In this document: in pieces, positions 23,685 through 36,263 of the stretch
Position numbering within the stretch: the first letter of the stretch is position 1
Layout: every line of letters starts with the position of its first letter
NCBI GenBank assembly: GCA_001725945.1
Contig: LRMT01000073.1
Span: 1-64,000, forward strand
Source: Cupriavidus sp. UYMMa02A
GTDB taxonomy: Bacteria; Pseudomonadota; Gammaproteobacteria; Burkholderiales; Burkholderiaceae
DNA: 64,000 nt
Direction of reading: 5' to 3'
Made by a program: the position numbers and the translations under genes
Notes under the pieces: generated by a model
Told to the model about the DNA's origin: nothing
Seen by the model: only the letters and a program-made list of their open reading frames with translations
The model's database searches: none

Positions 23685-24916
23685 TCAGAAGTTGCCGACA
23701 AACCATTCCTTCATGCGGCCCCACACCTGCTTGACCGAGCCGCTCTGCACCGCAACCTTTCGTCCACGCATGCGCTGCACGCGACCTTCGAGCAGCAGCC
23801 CCATCACCGTGGCATAGCGCGGGCTCTTCACCACCTCGTGCAGGTTGCCGCGGTACTCGGGCACGCCGACACGAACCGGCTTCAGGAAGATGTCCTCGCC
23901 AAGCTCCACCATGCCGGGCATCATCGCCGTGCCGCCCGTGATCACCACGCCGGACGACAGCAGCTCCTCATAGCCCGATTCGCGCACCACCTGGTGCACG
24001 AGCGAAAACAGTTCCTCGATGCGCGGCTCGATCACCGCCGCCAGCGCCTGGCGCGACAGCGTGCGCGTGCCGCGGTCGCCCACGCCGGGCACCTCGATCA
24101 TGTCCTCCGGATCGGCAATGGCCTGCTTGGCGATGCCGTACTGCACCTTGATGTCCTCGGCATCGGGCGTCGGCGTGCGCAGCGCCATGGCGATGTCGTT
24201 GGTGATCTGGTCTCCGGCAATGGGGATCACGGCCGTATGGCGGATCGCGCCTTCGCTGAAAATGGCGATGTCCGTGGTGCCGCCGCCGATATCGACCAGC
24301 ACCACGCCCAGTTCCTTCTCGTCCTCGGTCAGCACCGCCAGGCTCGAGGCCAGCGGCTGCAGGATCAGGTCGTGCACTTCCAGGCCGCAGCGGCGCACGC
24401 ATTTGACGATGTTCTGCGCCGCACTGACCGCGCCGGTGACGATATGCACCTTCACTTCGAGCCGGATGCCGCTCATGCCGATCGGCTCGCGCACGTCTTC
24501 CTGGCCGTCGATGATGAATTCCTGCGTCAGGATGTGCAGGATTTGCTGGTCGGTCGGGATATTGACCGCCTTGGCCGTCTCGATCACGCGCGCCACGTCG
24601 GTCTGCGTGACCTCCTTGTCCTTGATCGCCACCATGCCGCTGGAATTGAAGCTGCGGATATGGCTGCCGGCAATGCCGGTGAACACTTCGGCAATCTTGC
24701 AGTCGGCCATCAGTTCGGCCTCTTCAAGCGCCTTCTGGATCGACTGCACGGTGGCCTCGATATTGACCACGACCCTTTCTTCAGACCCTTGGACTCCGAC
24801 TGGCCCATCCCGATCACCTCATAGCTGCCGTCGGGGCGCAGTTCCGCCACCACGGCCGCCACCTTCGAGGTGCCGATATCGAGACCGACCAACAGGTCCT
24901 TGTATTCCTTGCTCAT
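23685..24916 (-). CDS. ftsA: Cell division protein FtsA (frameshifted in this sequence)
   Basis: Actin-like ATPase that tethers FtsZ to the inner membrane. The phosphate-1 motif LVGLDIGTSKVAAVV is near the N-terminus, VVLVDIGGGTTDIAIF is phosphate-2, and GVVITGGTAMMPG is in the adenosine motif. The C-terminal GRMKEWFVGNF is the amphipathic membrane-targeting helix. One G is lost near 24773 (before VVVNIEATVQSIQ). Repair gives 410 residues. The start overlaps the ftsQ stop as ATGA. Confidence 0.95.
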
Positions 24917-25795
24917 CGGGTTTTCTCCGCGTTCTTGCTCTTCAGTCGCGTCGGATTGTTGTTGGAAGTACCAGTTGCTGTTGTTCCCGTGCCTGCCGCC
25001 TTGGCCTTCGCGGCCGCCGCAGCCTGCGCGTCGGTCAGGAAGCGGGCGTTGGCCGTGCGGATCGCGAACCGTTCGGGTAGCGCAGGTCCGCGTAGTCGAT
25101 CTGCTTGCCCCACTGCTCGGTGACCTGGGGCCACGCGGCGACGAAGCGCTTCACGCGCTGCTCCATCGCCGCGCGTTCCTCGTCGTTCTGCTCGCGGCCA
25201 AGCTCGACCACCATGCCGTTGGAAAGCTTCGTGCGCCAGGCATAGCGCCCGGACAGCGCCACCGACAGCGGCTCGGCCTTGAGCGGCTTGAACCACTCGC
25301 GCATGACCTCGAGCTTCTCGATCACGTCGCCTTCGCTGTCGGGCGGGCCATCCAGTGCAAGCAGCTGGGCGTCTTCCTCGGCCTCGGCGGTGTTGGCAAC
25401 GAACACTTCGCCATAGGTATTGATCAGCCTGCCGCTATCGGCGTTGCCCCAGGTTCCCAGCGCCTCGTGTTCCTCGACTTCCACGGCCAGCCCGTTCGGC
25501 CATTCGCGCCGCACGCTCGCGCGCCGCACCCAGGGCACGGACTCGAACACCTGCGCGCGGCGTTCAGGTCCAGCGTGAAGAAGTTGCCGGTCAGCTTGCC
25601 CACCGCATTGGCCCGCACGCTCGGCGCGTTGACGTGGCGCAGCGCGCCGCCGTCCATCGGGCCCACGACGACATGGGTGATCGCAAACACCGGCCGCTGC
25701 GCCAGCCACAGCAAACCGGCCGCGAGCGCCATCAGCGCCACCAGCGCGTAGAGCGCGGAGGCGATCAGGTTGAGCAGGCGAGCGTTATGCCACAT
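24913..25795 (-). CDS. ftsQ: Cell division protein FtsQ (frameshifted in this sequence)
   Basis: Single-pass divisome protein. A short cytoplasmic tail (MWHNARLLN) leads to a membrane segment at about residues 10-33. The periplasmic POTRA domain (FAITHVVVGPMDGG to ESVPWVRRASVRREWP) and beta domain follow, then a low-complexity C-terminal tail rich in Ala, Thr and Asn. One base is lost near 25555 (NAARQVFESVPW) and one near 25068 (YPNGFAIRTANARF). Repair gives 294 residues. It overlaps ftsA by 4 nt. Confidence 0.93.
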
Positions 25796-25828
25796 GGTGC
25801 AGGGTCGTCCGGTTCAGTCTTGCCAGGG

Positions 25829-26811
25829 TTATTCGGGTTTCCAGTGTTCGTTCGGATGCAGGTCCAGCGTCGCGGCGGCCACCACCTGCATGACGAAGTC
25901 CTCATAGCTGATGCCGGCCGCGCGCGCGGCCATCGGCACGAGCGAATGGCCGGTCATGCCCGGAGAGGTATTCATTTCAAGCAGGAAAGGCTTGCCATCG
26001 GCGCGCAGCATCACGTCCGCGCGCGCCCAGCCACGGCAGCCCAGCACGCGGTAGGCCTGCACCGCCAGTTGCTGCACTTCGCGCTCGACTTCGGCGCTCA
26101 AGCCTGACGGACACAGATATTGGGTATCGTCAGTAAAGTACTTATTTTGATAGTCGTAGTTGGAATCCGGCGCAACAATGCGGATCACAGGCAGCGCTTC
26201 GGCCGTGGCGCCCTCCCCAACGATGGGGCAGGTCAGCTCGGCACCGTCTACAAACGTCTCGGCGATGACGTCGTTATCGAGCGCCGCGGCCTTCTCGAGG
26301 CTTCGCGCATCTGCGACGCGTCGGTGACCTTGCTCAGGCCGATCGACGAGCCTTCGCGCGCCGGCTTGACGATCAGCGGCAGGCCCAGGTCGGCCACCAC
26401 CGCGTCGAAATCCGTATCGGCTTGCAGCATGGCAAAGCGCGGCGTGGACAGGTCATGTGTCATCCACAGGCGCTTGGTGGCCTGCTTGTCCATGGCCAGC
26501 GCCGAGGCCAGCACGCCGCTGCCGGTGTAAGGCACGCCGAGCTGCTCGAGCAGGCCCTGCATGGTGCCGTCCTCGCCGTAGCGGCCGTGCAGCGCGATGA
26601 AGACGCGGTCAAAGCCGGCCGCGGCCAGTTCGGCCACGCCCTGCTTGCCCGGATCGAAGGCATGCGCATCCACGCCGCGCGACAGCAGCGCGGCCAGCAC
26701 GCCGTTACCCGACAGCAGCGAGATCTCGCGCTCGGCCGAACGGCCGCCAAACAGCACGCCGACCTTGCCCAGCGATTTCGGGTCGATCTTGGGATTGGCG
26801 ACGAAGCTCAT
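25829..26811 (-). CDS. ddlB: D-alanine-D-alanine ligase (frameshifted in this sequence)
   Basis: ATP-grasp ligase that makes the D-Ala-D-Ala dipeptide added by MurF. Conserved parts are [19 protein letters not shown], the [12 protein letters not shown] loop, [10 protein letters not shown] (ATP binding) and [16 protein letters not shown] (metal and substrate). One base is lost near 26299. Repair gives 327 residues. The start overlaps the murC stop (ATGA) and ftsQ begins 33 nt after the stop: the standard murC-ddlB-ftsQ order. Confidence 0.94.
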
Positions 26812-28233
26812 GCCGCACCTCCCGCCTGCAGCGGCTGCCGGTGCGAGACCACCTGTCCCGGCACCGCGCCGATCGAGCCGGCTCCCATGGTCACGACCAC
26901 ATCGCCAGGCCGGGCGGCATTCATGATGGCCTGCGGCATCTCTTCCATCTGCTCCACGAAGACAGGTTCGACCTTGGCCGCCACACGCAGGGCCCGGGTC
27001 AGCGCGCGGCCATCGGCCGCGACGATCGGCGCTTCGCCGGCGGCATAGACCTCGGCCAGCAACAGTGCGTCAACGGTGCCGAGCACCTTGACGAAATCCT
27101 CGAAACAATCGCGCGTACGCGTGAACCGGTGCGGCTGGAACGCCAGCACCAGGCGGCGGCCCGGGAACGCACCGCGTGCGGCGGCCAGCGTTGCCGCCAT
27201 CTCCACCGGGTGGTGGCCGTAGTCGTCGACCAGCGTGAAGGTGCCGGTGCCGTCCGCCGTGGCCACTTCGCCGTAGCGCTGAAAGCGGCGTCCGACGCCG
27301 TGGAACTCGCGCAGCGCCTTGACGATGGCGGCGTCGGGCACTTCGAGCTCGGTCGCGATGGCGATCGCCGCCAGTGCGTTCTGCACGTTGTGCAGGCCCG
27401 GCAGGTTCAGCACGATCTCCAGCGGCGGCTCGACATGGCCATTGAGCTGACGTTGCACGGTGAAGTGCATCTGGCCGTCGACCGCGCGCGCGTCCACGGC
27501 GCGAATCTGCGCATCCTCGGCAAAGCCGTAGCGCACCACCGGCTTGGACACGAAGGGCAGGATCTCGCGCACGTTGGGATCATCCACGCACAGCACGGCG
27601 ATGCCGTAGAACGGCAGGCGCTGCGTGAATTCGATGAACGCCTGCTTGAGCCGGGCAAAGTCGTGCCCGTAGGTGTCCATGTGGTCGGCATCGATGTTCG
27701 TGATGACTTCGATGACCGGGAACAGGTTGAGGAACGAGGCGTCGGATTCGTCCGCCTCGGCCACGATGAAGTCGCCCGTGCCCAGGCGCGCATTGGCGCC
27801 GGCCGAGTTCAGGCGGCCGCCGATCACGAAGGTCGGGTCGAGCCCCCCTTCGGCCAGCACCGAAGCCACCAGGCTCGTGGTGGTGGTCTTGCCGTGCGTG
27901 CCGGCAATGGCCACGCCCTGCTTCAGGCGCATCAGTTCGGCCAGCATGACGGCGCGCGGCACCACCGGGATGCGCTTGCTGCGGGCAGCCAGCACTTCGG
28001 GGTTGTCACCGCTCACGGCGGTCGAAACCACCACGGCGTTGCGCCCGTGATATTGGCCGCGTCATGCCCGTGCATGACCGTGGCGCCCAGCGAGGCCAGG
28101 CGCCGTGTCGCGGCGTTGTTGCCCACATCGGAACCCGAGACCTTGTAGCCCAGGTTCAGCAGGACCTCCGCGATGCCGCTCATGCCGCGCCGCCGATGCC
28201 TACGAAGTGGATGTTTTTGACGATATGCTTCAT
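26808..28233 (-). CDS. murC: UDP-N-acetylmuramate-L-alanine ligase (frameshifted in this sequence)
   Basis: Adds L-Ala to UDP-MurNAc, the first amino acid of the peptidoglycan stem. The N-terminal Rossmann part begins [15 protein letters not shown], the ATP loop is [12 protein letters not shown], and the C-terminal domain includes DDYGHHPVE and FQPHRFTRT. One base is lost near 28186 (GAGMSGIAE) and one near 28043 (before [14 protein letters not shown]). Repair gives 475 residues. It follows murG by 23 nt. Confidence 0.95.
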
Positions 28234-28256
28234 TGAGTCACTACATGTATTGGGCT

Positions 28257-29325
28257 TCAGTCCCTGGCCATCTGGCTGCACACCTCGGCTACGCGCCGGG
28301 TCGCCTCAGGCTTGGCCAGTCCGCGCGCCATGCGCGCCATGTCCTTCAGTTGCGGCCGGTTCAGGCCGGCGATGGTCTTCGCCAGCCCGTCCGCCGTCAG
28401 TTCTTTTTGCTGCACCAGCAGGGCTGCGCCCTGCTTCGACAGGAATTCCGCATTGGTCGTCTGGTGATCGTCCACTGCGTGCGGGAACGGCACGAACAGC
28501 GCGGCCACGCCAGCAGCCGCCACTTCCGAAACCGTCATTGCGCCTGCGCGGCAGATCACCAGGTCGCGTCGGCATAGGCCTTCGCCATGTCATCGATAAA
28601 GGGCAAGGTCTGTGCAGACACCTGAGCGGCGGCATAGTTCGCACGAAGTGTGTCGATCTGCTTTGCGCCGGCCTGGTGGATAACCATCGGACGCTGCGCG
28701 TCGGGCAGCATGGCGATGGCCTTCGGCACGACTTCGTTGAGCGCCGCGGCGCCAGGCTGCCGCCGACCACCAGTATGTTCAGCGGGCCGCTGCGCTGGTC
28801 GTAGCGCGCCTCGGGCTGCGCCATCTGCGCGAGTTCTTCGCGCACCGGATTGCCGGTCCACTCGCTGCCGGGCAGCGTGTCCGGGAATGCGCACAGCACG
28901 CGGTCCGCCACCTTGGCCAGCACCTTGTTGGCCAGTCCTGCGATGGAGTTCTGCTCGTGCAGCACCAGCGGCCGTCCGATCAGCGAGGCCATCATGCCCG
29001 CCGGGAACGTGATATAGCCGCCCATGCCCAGCACTACGCTCGGACGCACGCGGCGCAGCGCGCCGAGGCTCTGCCAGAACGCGCGCAGCAGGTTCAGCGG
29101 CAGCAGGAACTTGGTTACCAGCCCCTTGCCACGGAGCCCGCCGAACTGGATGAACTCCATCGGGATGTCGTGCTTCGGCACCAGCGTGGCCTCCATGCCG
29201 GTGCGATTGCCTAGCCAGACCACCTTCCAGCCCTGCTCGCGCAGCGCGTGCGCGACCGCCAGCCCCGGGAACACGTGTCCCCCGGTGCCGCCGGCCATGA
29301 CGAGCAGGGTGCGCGGCTGCGTCAT
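28257..29325 (-). CDS. murG: MurG N-acetylglucosaminyltransferase (frameshifted in this sequence)
   Basis: Peripheral membrane GT28 enzyme that turns lipid I into lipid II. The N-terminal [16 protein letters not shown] and [10 protein letters not shown] loops bind the lipid-linked acceptor. The donor-binding part includes [23 protein letters not shown] and the [14 protein letters not shown] loop. One base is lost near 28753 and one near 28568. Repair gives 356 residues. The start overlaps the ftsW stop (ATGA). Confidence 0.95.
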
Positions 29326-30562
29326 ACCTTGCCCCCGCGCATCATGACCCGGTTTTCATAGTCGATCCGCAGAAGAATCGCGAGAGCCACGCAGTTCATC
29401 AGGATCCCCGAGCCGCCATAGCTGACCAGCGGCAGCGTCAGCCCCTTGGTCGGCAGCAGGCCCAGGTTCACGCCCATATTGATGAAGGTCTGCCAGCCGA
29501 CCCACACGCCGATGCCCTTGGCCACGAGGCCGGCAAACGTGCGATCGAGCTGCAGCGCGGTGCGACCGATATTGAACGAGCGGCGCACCAGCCAGTAGAA
29601 CAGGATGATCACGACCAGCACGCCCACATAGCCGAATTCCTCGCCAATCACGGCGAGGATGAAGTCGGTGTGCGCTTCGGGCAGGTAGTGCAGCTTCTCG
29701 ATGCTGCCGCCCAGTCCCACGCCGGTCCATTCGCCACGCCCGAAGGCAATCAGCGAGTGCGTAAGCTGGTAGGCCTTGCCAAGCGCGTTGCTCTCTTCCC
29801 ACGGATTCAGGTACGCGAAGATCCGTTCGCGCCGCCACGGCGATGCGGTGATCAGCAGCGCGAACGCGCCGACCGCCACGCGACCAGCCCCGCGAACAGC
29901 TTGCCGTTGATGCCGCCGAGAAACAGGATGCCCATGGCCACGGCGGCGATCACGAGGAACGCGCCCATGTCGGGTTCGAGCAGCAGCAGCATGCCGACCA
30001 CCACCACGGCCACGCCCATCGGCAGGAAGCCCTTGGCCACGGTCTGCATCCACTCCTGCTTGCGTACGGTGTAGTTGGCGGCGTACAGCACCACCGCGAG
30101 CTTCATCAGCTCCGACGGCTGGAAGTTCATGATGCCGAGCGGAATCCACCGGCGCGCGCCATTCACGCCCTTGCCGATAAACGGCACCAGCACGATCACC
30201 AGCAGCAACAGCGCCAAGATGAACAGCTTGGGTGCGTAACGGTCCCAAACCTTGACCGGGATCTGGAACGCCGCCAGCCCGACCGACAGCCCGATCAGCA
30301 GGGCGAACGCGTGCCGGACGAGGAAGTGGCTTTCACGATAATTGGCGTAGCGCGGCGAATCCGGCAGCGCGATTGAGGCCGAGTAGACCATCACCAGGCC
30401 GAGCGCGAGCAGCACGATCGCCACCCACAGCAGGGGCTGGTCGTACTCCATCATGCGCGAGCGGGTCGGCTTGACGCCGGATACCGCATCGCGCAGGCCA
30501 CCCCAGGCGTTGCCGATGGTGGCGCCGATGAAACCGCTGCGCTTGACCTGCGAGTCACTCAT
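29322..30562 (-). CDS. ftsW: Septal peptidoglycan polymerase FtsW (frameshifted in this sequence)
   Basis: SEDS-family glycosyltransferase of the divisome, about ten membrane segments. Signature stretches are [48 protein letters not shown] and [16 protein letters not shown]. One G is lost near 29879. Repair gives 413 residues. The long N-terminal cytoplasmic tail before [10 protein letters not shown] is usual in this group. It overlaps both neighbours (murD and murG) by 4 nt. Confidence 0.95.
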
Positions 30563-32067
30563 GGCATGATCCCCCGCGACAGGGCCAGTTCTTCCACCGC
30601 CGAGCGGAACACTTCGGCGCGGTGCACGTAGTTACGGAACATGTCCAGGCTGGCGCAGGCCGGCGACAGCAGCACGACGTCTCCGCTCTCGGCCAGTTCC
30701 GCCGCCTTGGTCACGGCTTCTTCGAGCGTGGCAGCGTCGACCAGCGACGCGCGCTGCCCTGCAGCGCATCGCGCAGCTCGCCCGCGCACGGCCGATCAGC
30801 ACGACCGCCCGCGCGTACTGCGCCACTGGCGCGGCCAGCGGCGAGAAATCCTGCCCCTTGCCTTCGCCGCCGGCGATCAGCACGACGCGCTTGTCCAGGC
30901 CCGACAGCGCGGCCACCGTGGCGCCCACGTTGGTGCCCTTGCTGTCATCGAAATACTCGACGTCGTCGATGGTGGCGACCCACTCCACGCGGTGCGGCTC
31001 GCCACGGTATTCGCGCAGGCCATGCAGCACCGCGTTGAGCGGCAGGTCGATGGCACGGCACAGGGCGAGCGCCGCCATGGCGTTGGTCGCGTTATGCATG
31101 CCGCGGATATGCAGCGCGTCGGCCGGCATCAGGCGCTTGTGCCGCACCGGCACGGCTTCCTGCGGGGCGGCATCGGCCTTGCGGCGGCGCGGCTTGCCCT
31201 CCCCTTCCGCTTCCGTGTCGGGTTCGGCCAGCACCAGCCAGGGCATGCCGCCCTCGCGCAGCACGCCGTAGCTGCCGGGCTGCTCGGGCAGGTCGGTGCC
31301 GAACGTCACCGGCGCGGTGCCCGGTCGGGCCATGTCCATGGTCAGGCGGTCATTGCGGTTCAGTACCTGTACGCATGCCGTACCGGCCGGGCCGAAGATG
31401 CGCGCCTTGGACGCGGCATAGGATTCCATCGAGCCATGCCAGTCGAGGTGATCCTGCGTGACGTTGAGCACCGTTGCCGCATGCGGCGCCAGCGTGTGGG
31501 TGGTTTCGAGCTGGAAGCTCGACAGCTCCAGCACCCAGACAGCGGGCAACGTGGCCGAGGCGATGCAGGCCGACAGCTTGTCCAGCGCCGACGGGCTGAT
31601 ATTGCCGGCCACCGCGACGCTCTTGCCGGCGCGCTCGACCAGCCGGCCAGTCAGCGCCGTGGTGGTGGTCTTGCCGTTGGTACCGGTGATCGCCAGCACC
31701 TTCGGCGCATAGCCGGACTCGGCCTGCAGATGCGCGAGCGCGCGCGCGAACAGTTCGATCTCGCCCCACACCGGGATGCCGCGCTGGCGTGCCGCGGCGA
31801 GCAGCGCGCCGGTGTCGGCCTCCAGCGGCGACAGGCCCGGGCTGATCGCCACCAGGCCGATGCCGTCGAGCAGGCTTTCGGCGAACGGGCCGCCCACGAA
31901 CTCGGCCGACGTCAGTTCGGCCTGCAGGAAGACAAGGTTGGCGGGGGCTCGCGCGTGTCGGCCACGCGCACGGCGCAGCCATTCAGGCCACACCAGCGCG
32001 CCATGGCCAGCCCCGATTCGCCGAGGCCCAGTACCAGCACATGAGGTTTTTGCAGCTCGCCAAACAC
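30559..32067 (-). CDS. murD: UDP-MurNAc-L-Ala-D-glutamate ligase (frameshifted in this sequence)
   Basis: Adds D-Glu to the peptidoglycan precursor. The N-terminus reads GTG-start [19 protein letters not shown]. The ATP loop is [15 protein letters not shown], and [13 protein letters not shown] and [12 protein letters not shown] mark the C-terminal domain. Three bases are missing, near 31950, 30788 and 30758. Repair gives about 503 residues, some 60 more than E. coli MurD. Much of the excess is a charged insert ([19 protein letters not shown]) in the central domain. The start is a GTG at 32067, chosen because it aligns with the dinucleotide-fold N-terminus. Confidence 0.93.
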
Positions 32068-32124
32068 TTCGTATTCCTGCCTTTTGAGTTCAGTAATCCT
32101 GTTGTCTATATAAAAGCGCCGAAA

Positions 32125-33293
32125 TCAGCGCAGCTTCAGCGTCGACAGCCCGATCAGCACCAGCAGCATGGTGATGATCCAGAAGCGCACGGTGACCTGC
32201 GTTTCCTTCCAGCCGCTCAGCTCGAAATGGTGGTGCAGCGGCGCCATGCGGAAGAGCCGCCGCCCTTCGCCATAACGCCGCTTGGTGATCTTGAACCACG
32301 TGACCTGCAGCATCACCGACAGCGTTTCGACCACGAAGATGCCGCCCATCACGAACAGCACGATCTCCTGGCGCACGATCACGGCCACGGTGCCGAGCGC
32401 GCCGCCAAGCGCCAGTGCGCCCACATCGCCCATGAACACCTGCGCCGGGTGCGCGTTGAACCAGAGGAAGGCCAGGCCTGCGCCCGCCATCGCCGAGCAG
32501 AAGATCAGCAACTCGCCCGCGCCGGGAATGTGCGGGAACAGCAGGTACTTGCTGTAGACCGAGCTGCCCATCACGTAGGCGAACACGCCCAGCCCGCTGC
32601 CGACCAGCACCACGGGCATGATCACCAGCCGTCCAGGCCGTCGGTCAGGTTCACCGCGTTGCTGGAGCCGACGATCACCAGGTAGGTCAGCACGATGAAG
32701 CCGGCCACGCCGAGCGGATAGCTGACTTCCTTGAAGAAGGGCACGATCAGGTTGGACTTGTACGGCATGTCCAGCGACAGCCCGCCCTCGACCCAGCTCA
32801 GGAACAAGTCCCAGACCCGCACATTGCTGCTCTCGGACACCGAGAACGCCAGATAGACCGCCGCGACCAGGCCGATCAGCGTCTGCCAGAAAAACTTCTC
32901 GCGGCTCGACATGCCGCGCGGGTCGCGATAGACCACCTTGCGGTAATCATCGACCCAGCCGATGGCGCCGTAGCCAAGCGTAACCAGCATCACCACCCAG
33001 ATAAAGCGGTTGCCCCAGTCGCACCACAGCACCGTGGAGATGGCGATCGAGACGAGCACCAGCACGCCGCCCATGGTCGGCGTGCCGGACTTGACCAGAT
33101 GGGTCTGCGGGCCGATGGTGCGCACGGCCTGGCCGACCTTCAGTTCGGTCAGCTTGCGGATGACCCACGGACCGGCTGCGAGGCCGATCACGAGCGCGGT
33201 GAGGTTGGCCATCACCGCGCGGAAGGTCAGGTAGTTGACGACCCGTAGGAAGCTGAAATCGTTTTGCAGCCACTGGGCCAGAGCCAATAACAT
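32125..33293 (-). CDS. mraY: Phospho-MurNAc-pentapeptide transferase MraY (frameshifted in this sequence)
   Basis: Integral membrane enzyme that makes lipid I from UDP-MurNAc-pentapeptide and undecaprenyl phosphate. Family signatures are [32 protein letters not shown] and the loop [15 protein letters not shown]. One C is lost near 32629 in the LDG-LVI stretch. Repair gives 389 residues, the standard betaproteobacterial length. Ten membrane segments are expected. It lies 57 nt upstream of murD. Confidence 0.96.
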
Positions 33294-33306
33294 CGTGTGT
33301 ACTTAT

Positions 33307-34702
33307 CTAGTGGGCGGAAGTGTCTGCGACCAGCGCATCCACGATCCGTTCCATGCGCATGAAGCGCGATCCCTTCACCAGCACGGCGCCAGCCTGGCCA
33401 CCATGCCCCCTGCGTCTTCCTCCAGCGCCCGCGCGAGATCCTCCGCCCGGCCGAAATGCCTGCCCTGCGCACCGAATGCCTGCACGGCGTGCGTGGCCAG
33501 TTCGCCCGTCGCCCACAACGCCTCGATGCCGCGCGCCTGCGCATAGGCGCCGATCTCCACATGGAAGGCCGGCCCCTGGTCGCCCACCTCGCCCATGTCG
33601 CCGAGCACCAGCAGGCGCGGCGCGGCAAACCCGGCCAGCACGTCGATCGCGGCGCGCATGGAATCGGGGTTGGCGTTGTAGGTGTCGTCGATCACCACGG
33701 TGCCGCCCGGCGTGTGCTTGACCTGCAGCCGGCCCTTGACCGCCTTGAATGCGGCCAGGCCTTCCTGGATGGCCGGCACGTGCACGCGGGCAGCCAGCGC
33801 GCACGCGGTAGCCGCGAGCGCGTTGCGGACGTTGTGCGTGCCGAGCAGGCCGAGATGAACCTCGAAGGCATGGCCCGGCGCGCGAATCTGCATCACCTGC
33901 ACGCCATCGACCAGCGCCACCGTGGCATGCACGTCCGCATCGGGCGTGGTGCCAAAGCTCAGCACGCTGCGCTCGCCGGCCGCCGCGCGCCAGATGGCGG
34001 CATGCTGGCCGCCGCTTTCCTCGTCGAGCGGGAATACGGCCACGCCATCGGCAGGCAATGCGGCGATGGCCGCTGCGTGCTCGTGGGCCACTGCTTCCAC
34101 GCTGACCATGAATTCCTGGTGCTCGCGCTGGGCGTTGGTGATGACCGCCACGGTCGGCTGGGCAATGCCTGCCAGATAGACCGTCTCGCCCGGATGGTTC
34201 ATGCCGAGTTCAAGCACCGCAAGCCGGTGCGCCGCGCGCAGGCGCAGCACCGTCAGCGGCAGGCCGATGTCGTTGTTCAGGTTGCCGCCGGTTGCCAGGC
34301 GCTGGTCTTCACCCACCGCCGTGGCGAAGATCGCCGCGATCATTTCCTTGACGGTGGTCTTGCCATTGCTGCCCGTGACCGCTACCGCCGGCAGCGTGAA
34401 CTGGCGGCGCCAGCCGGCCCCGAGCTCGCCAAGCGCAACGCGGGTATCCGGCGCAACGATGGCCGGCACGGCGGCATCGACTTCGCGGCTCACCAGCACG
34501 GCTGCGGCGCCGCGCGCCACCACGTCGGCAATGAAATCATGCGCATCGAAGCGCTCGCCCTGGAGCGCGACGAACAGGTCGCCCGGCTCGACCGTGCGGC
34601 TGTCCGTATGCACGCGGGCAAACCCCCGGGTGCCGTCGCCCAAGACACGCGCGCCGGCAATCCAGCCGGCGGCTTCCTGCAAATTCGTCATCATGGAATC
34701 GC

Positions 34703-34706
<4 letters not shown>
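33307..34706 (-). CDS. murF: UDP-MurNAc-tripeptide-D-Ala-D-Ala ligase (frameshifted in this sequence)
   Basis: Adds the D-Ala-D-Ala dipeptide, completing the precursor pentapeptide. The ATP loop is AVTGSNGKTTVKEM, ELGMNHPGE follows, and the C-terminal domain has VIDDTYNANPDSM and LGDMGEVG. One G is lost near 33388. The true end is AVLVKGSRFMRMERIVDAL. Repair gives 466 residues. The start at 34706 overlaps the murE stop (ATGA). An internal ATG four codons later is a weaker option. Confidence 0.94.
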
Positions 34707-36259
<1,553 letters not shown>

Positions 36260-36263
<4 letters not shown>

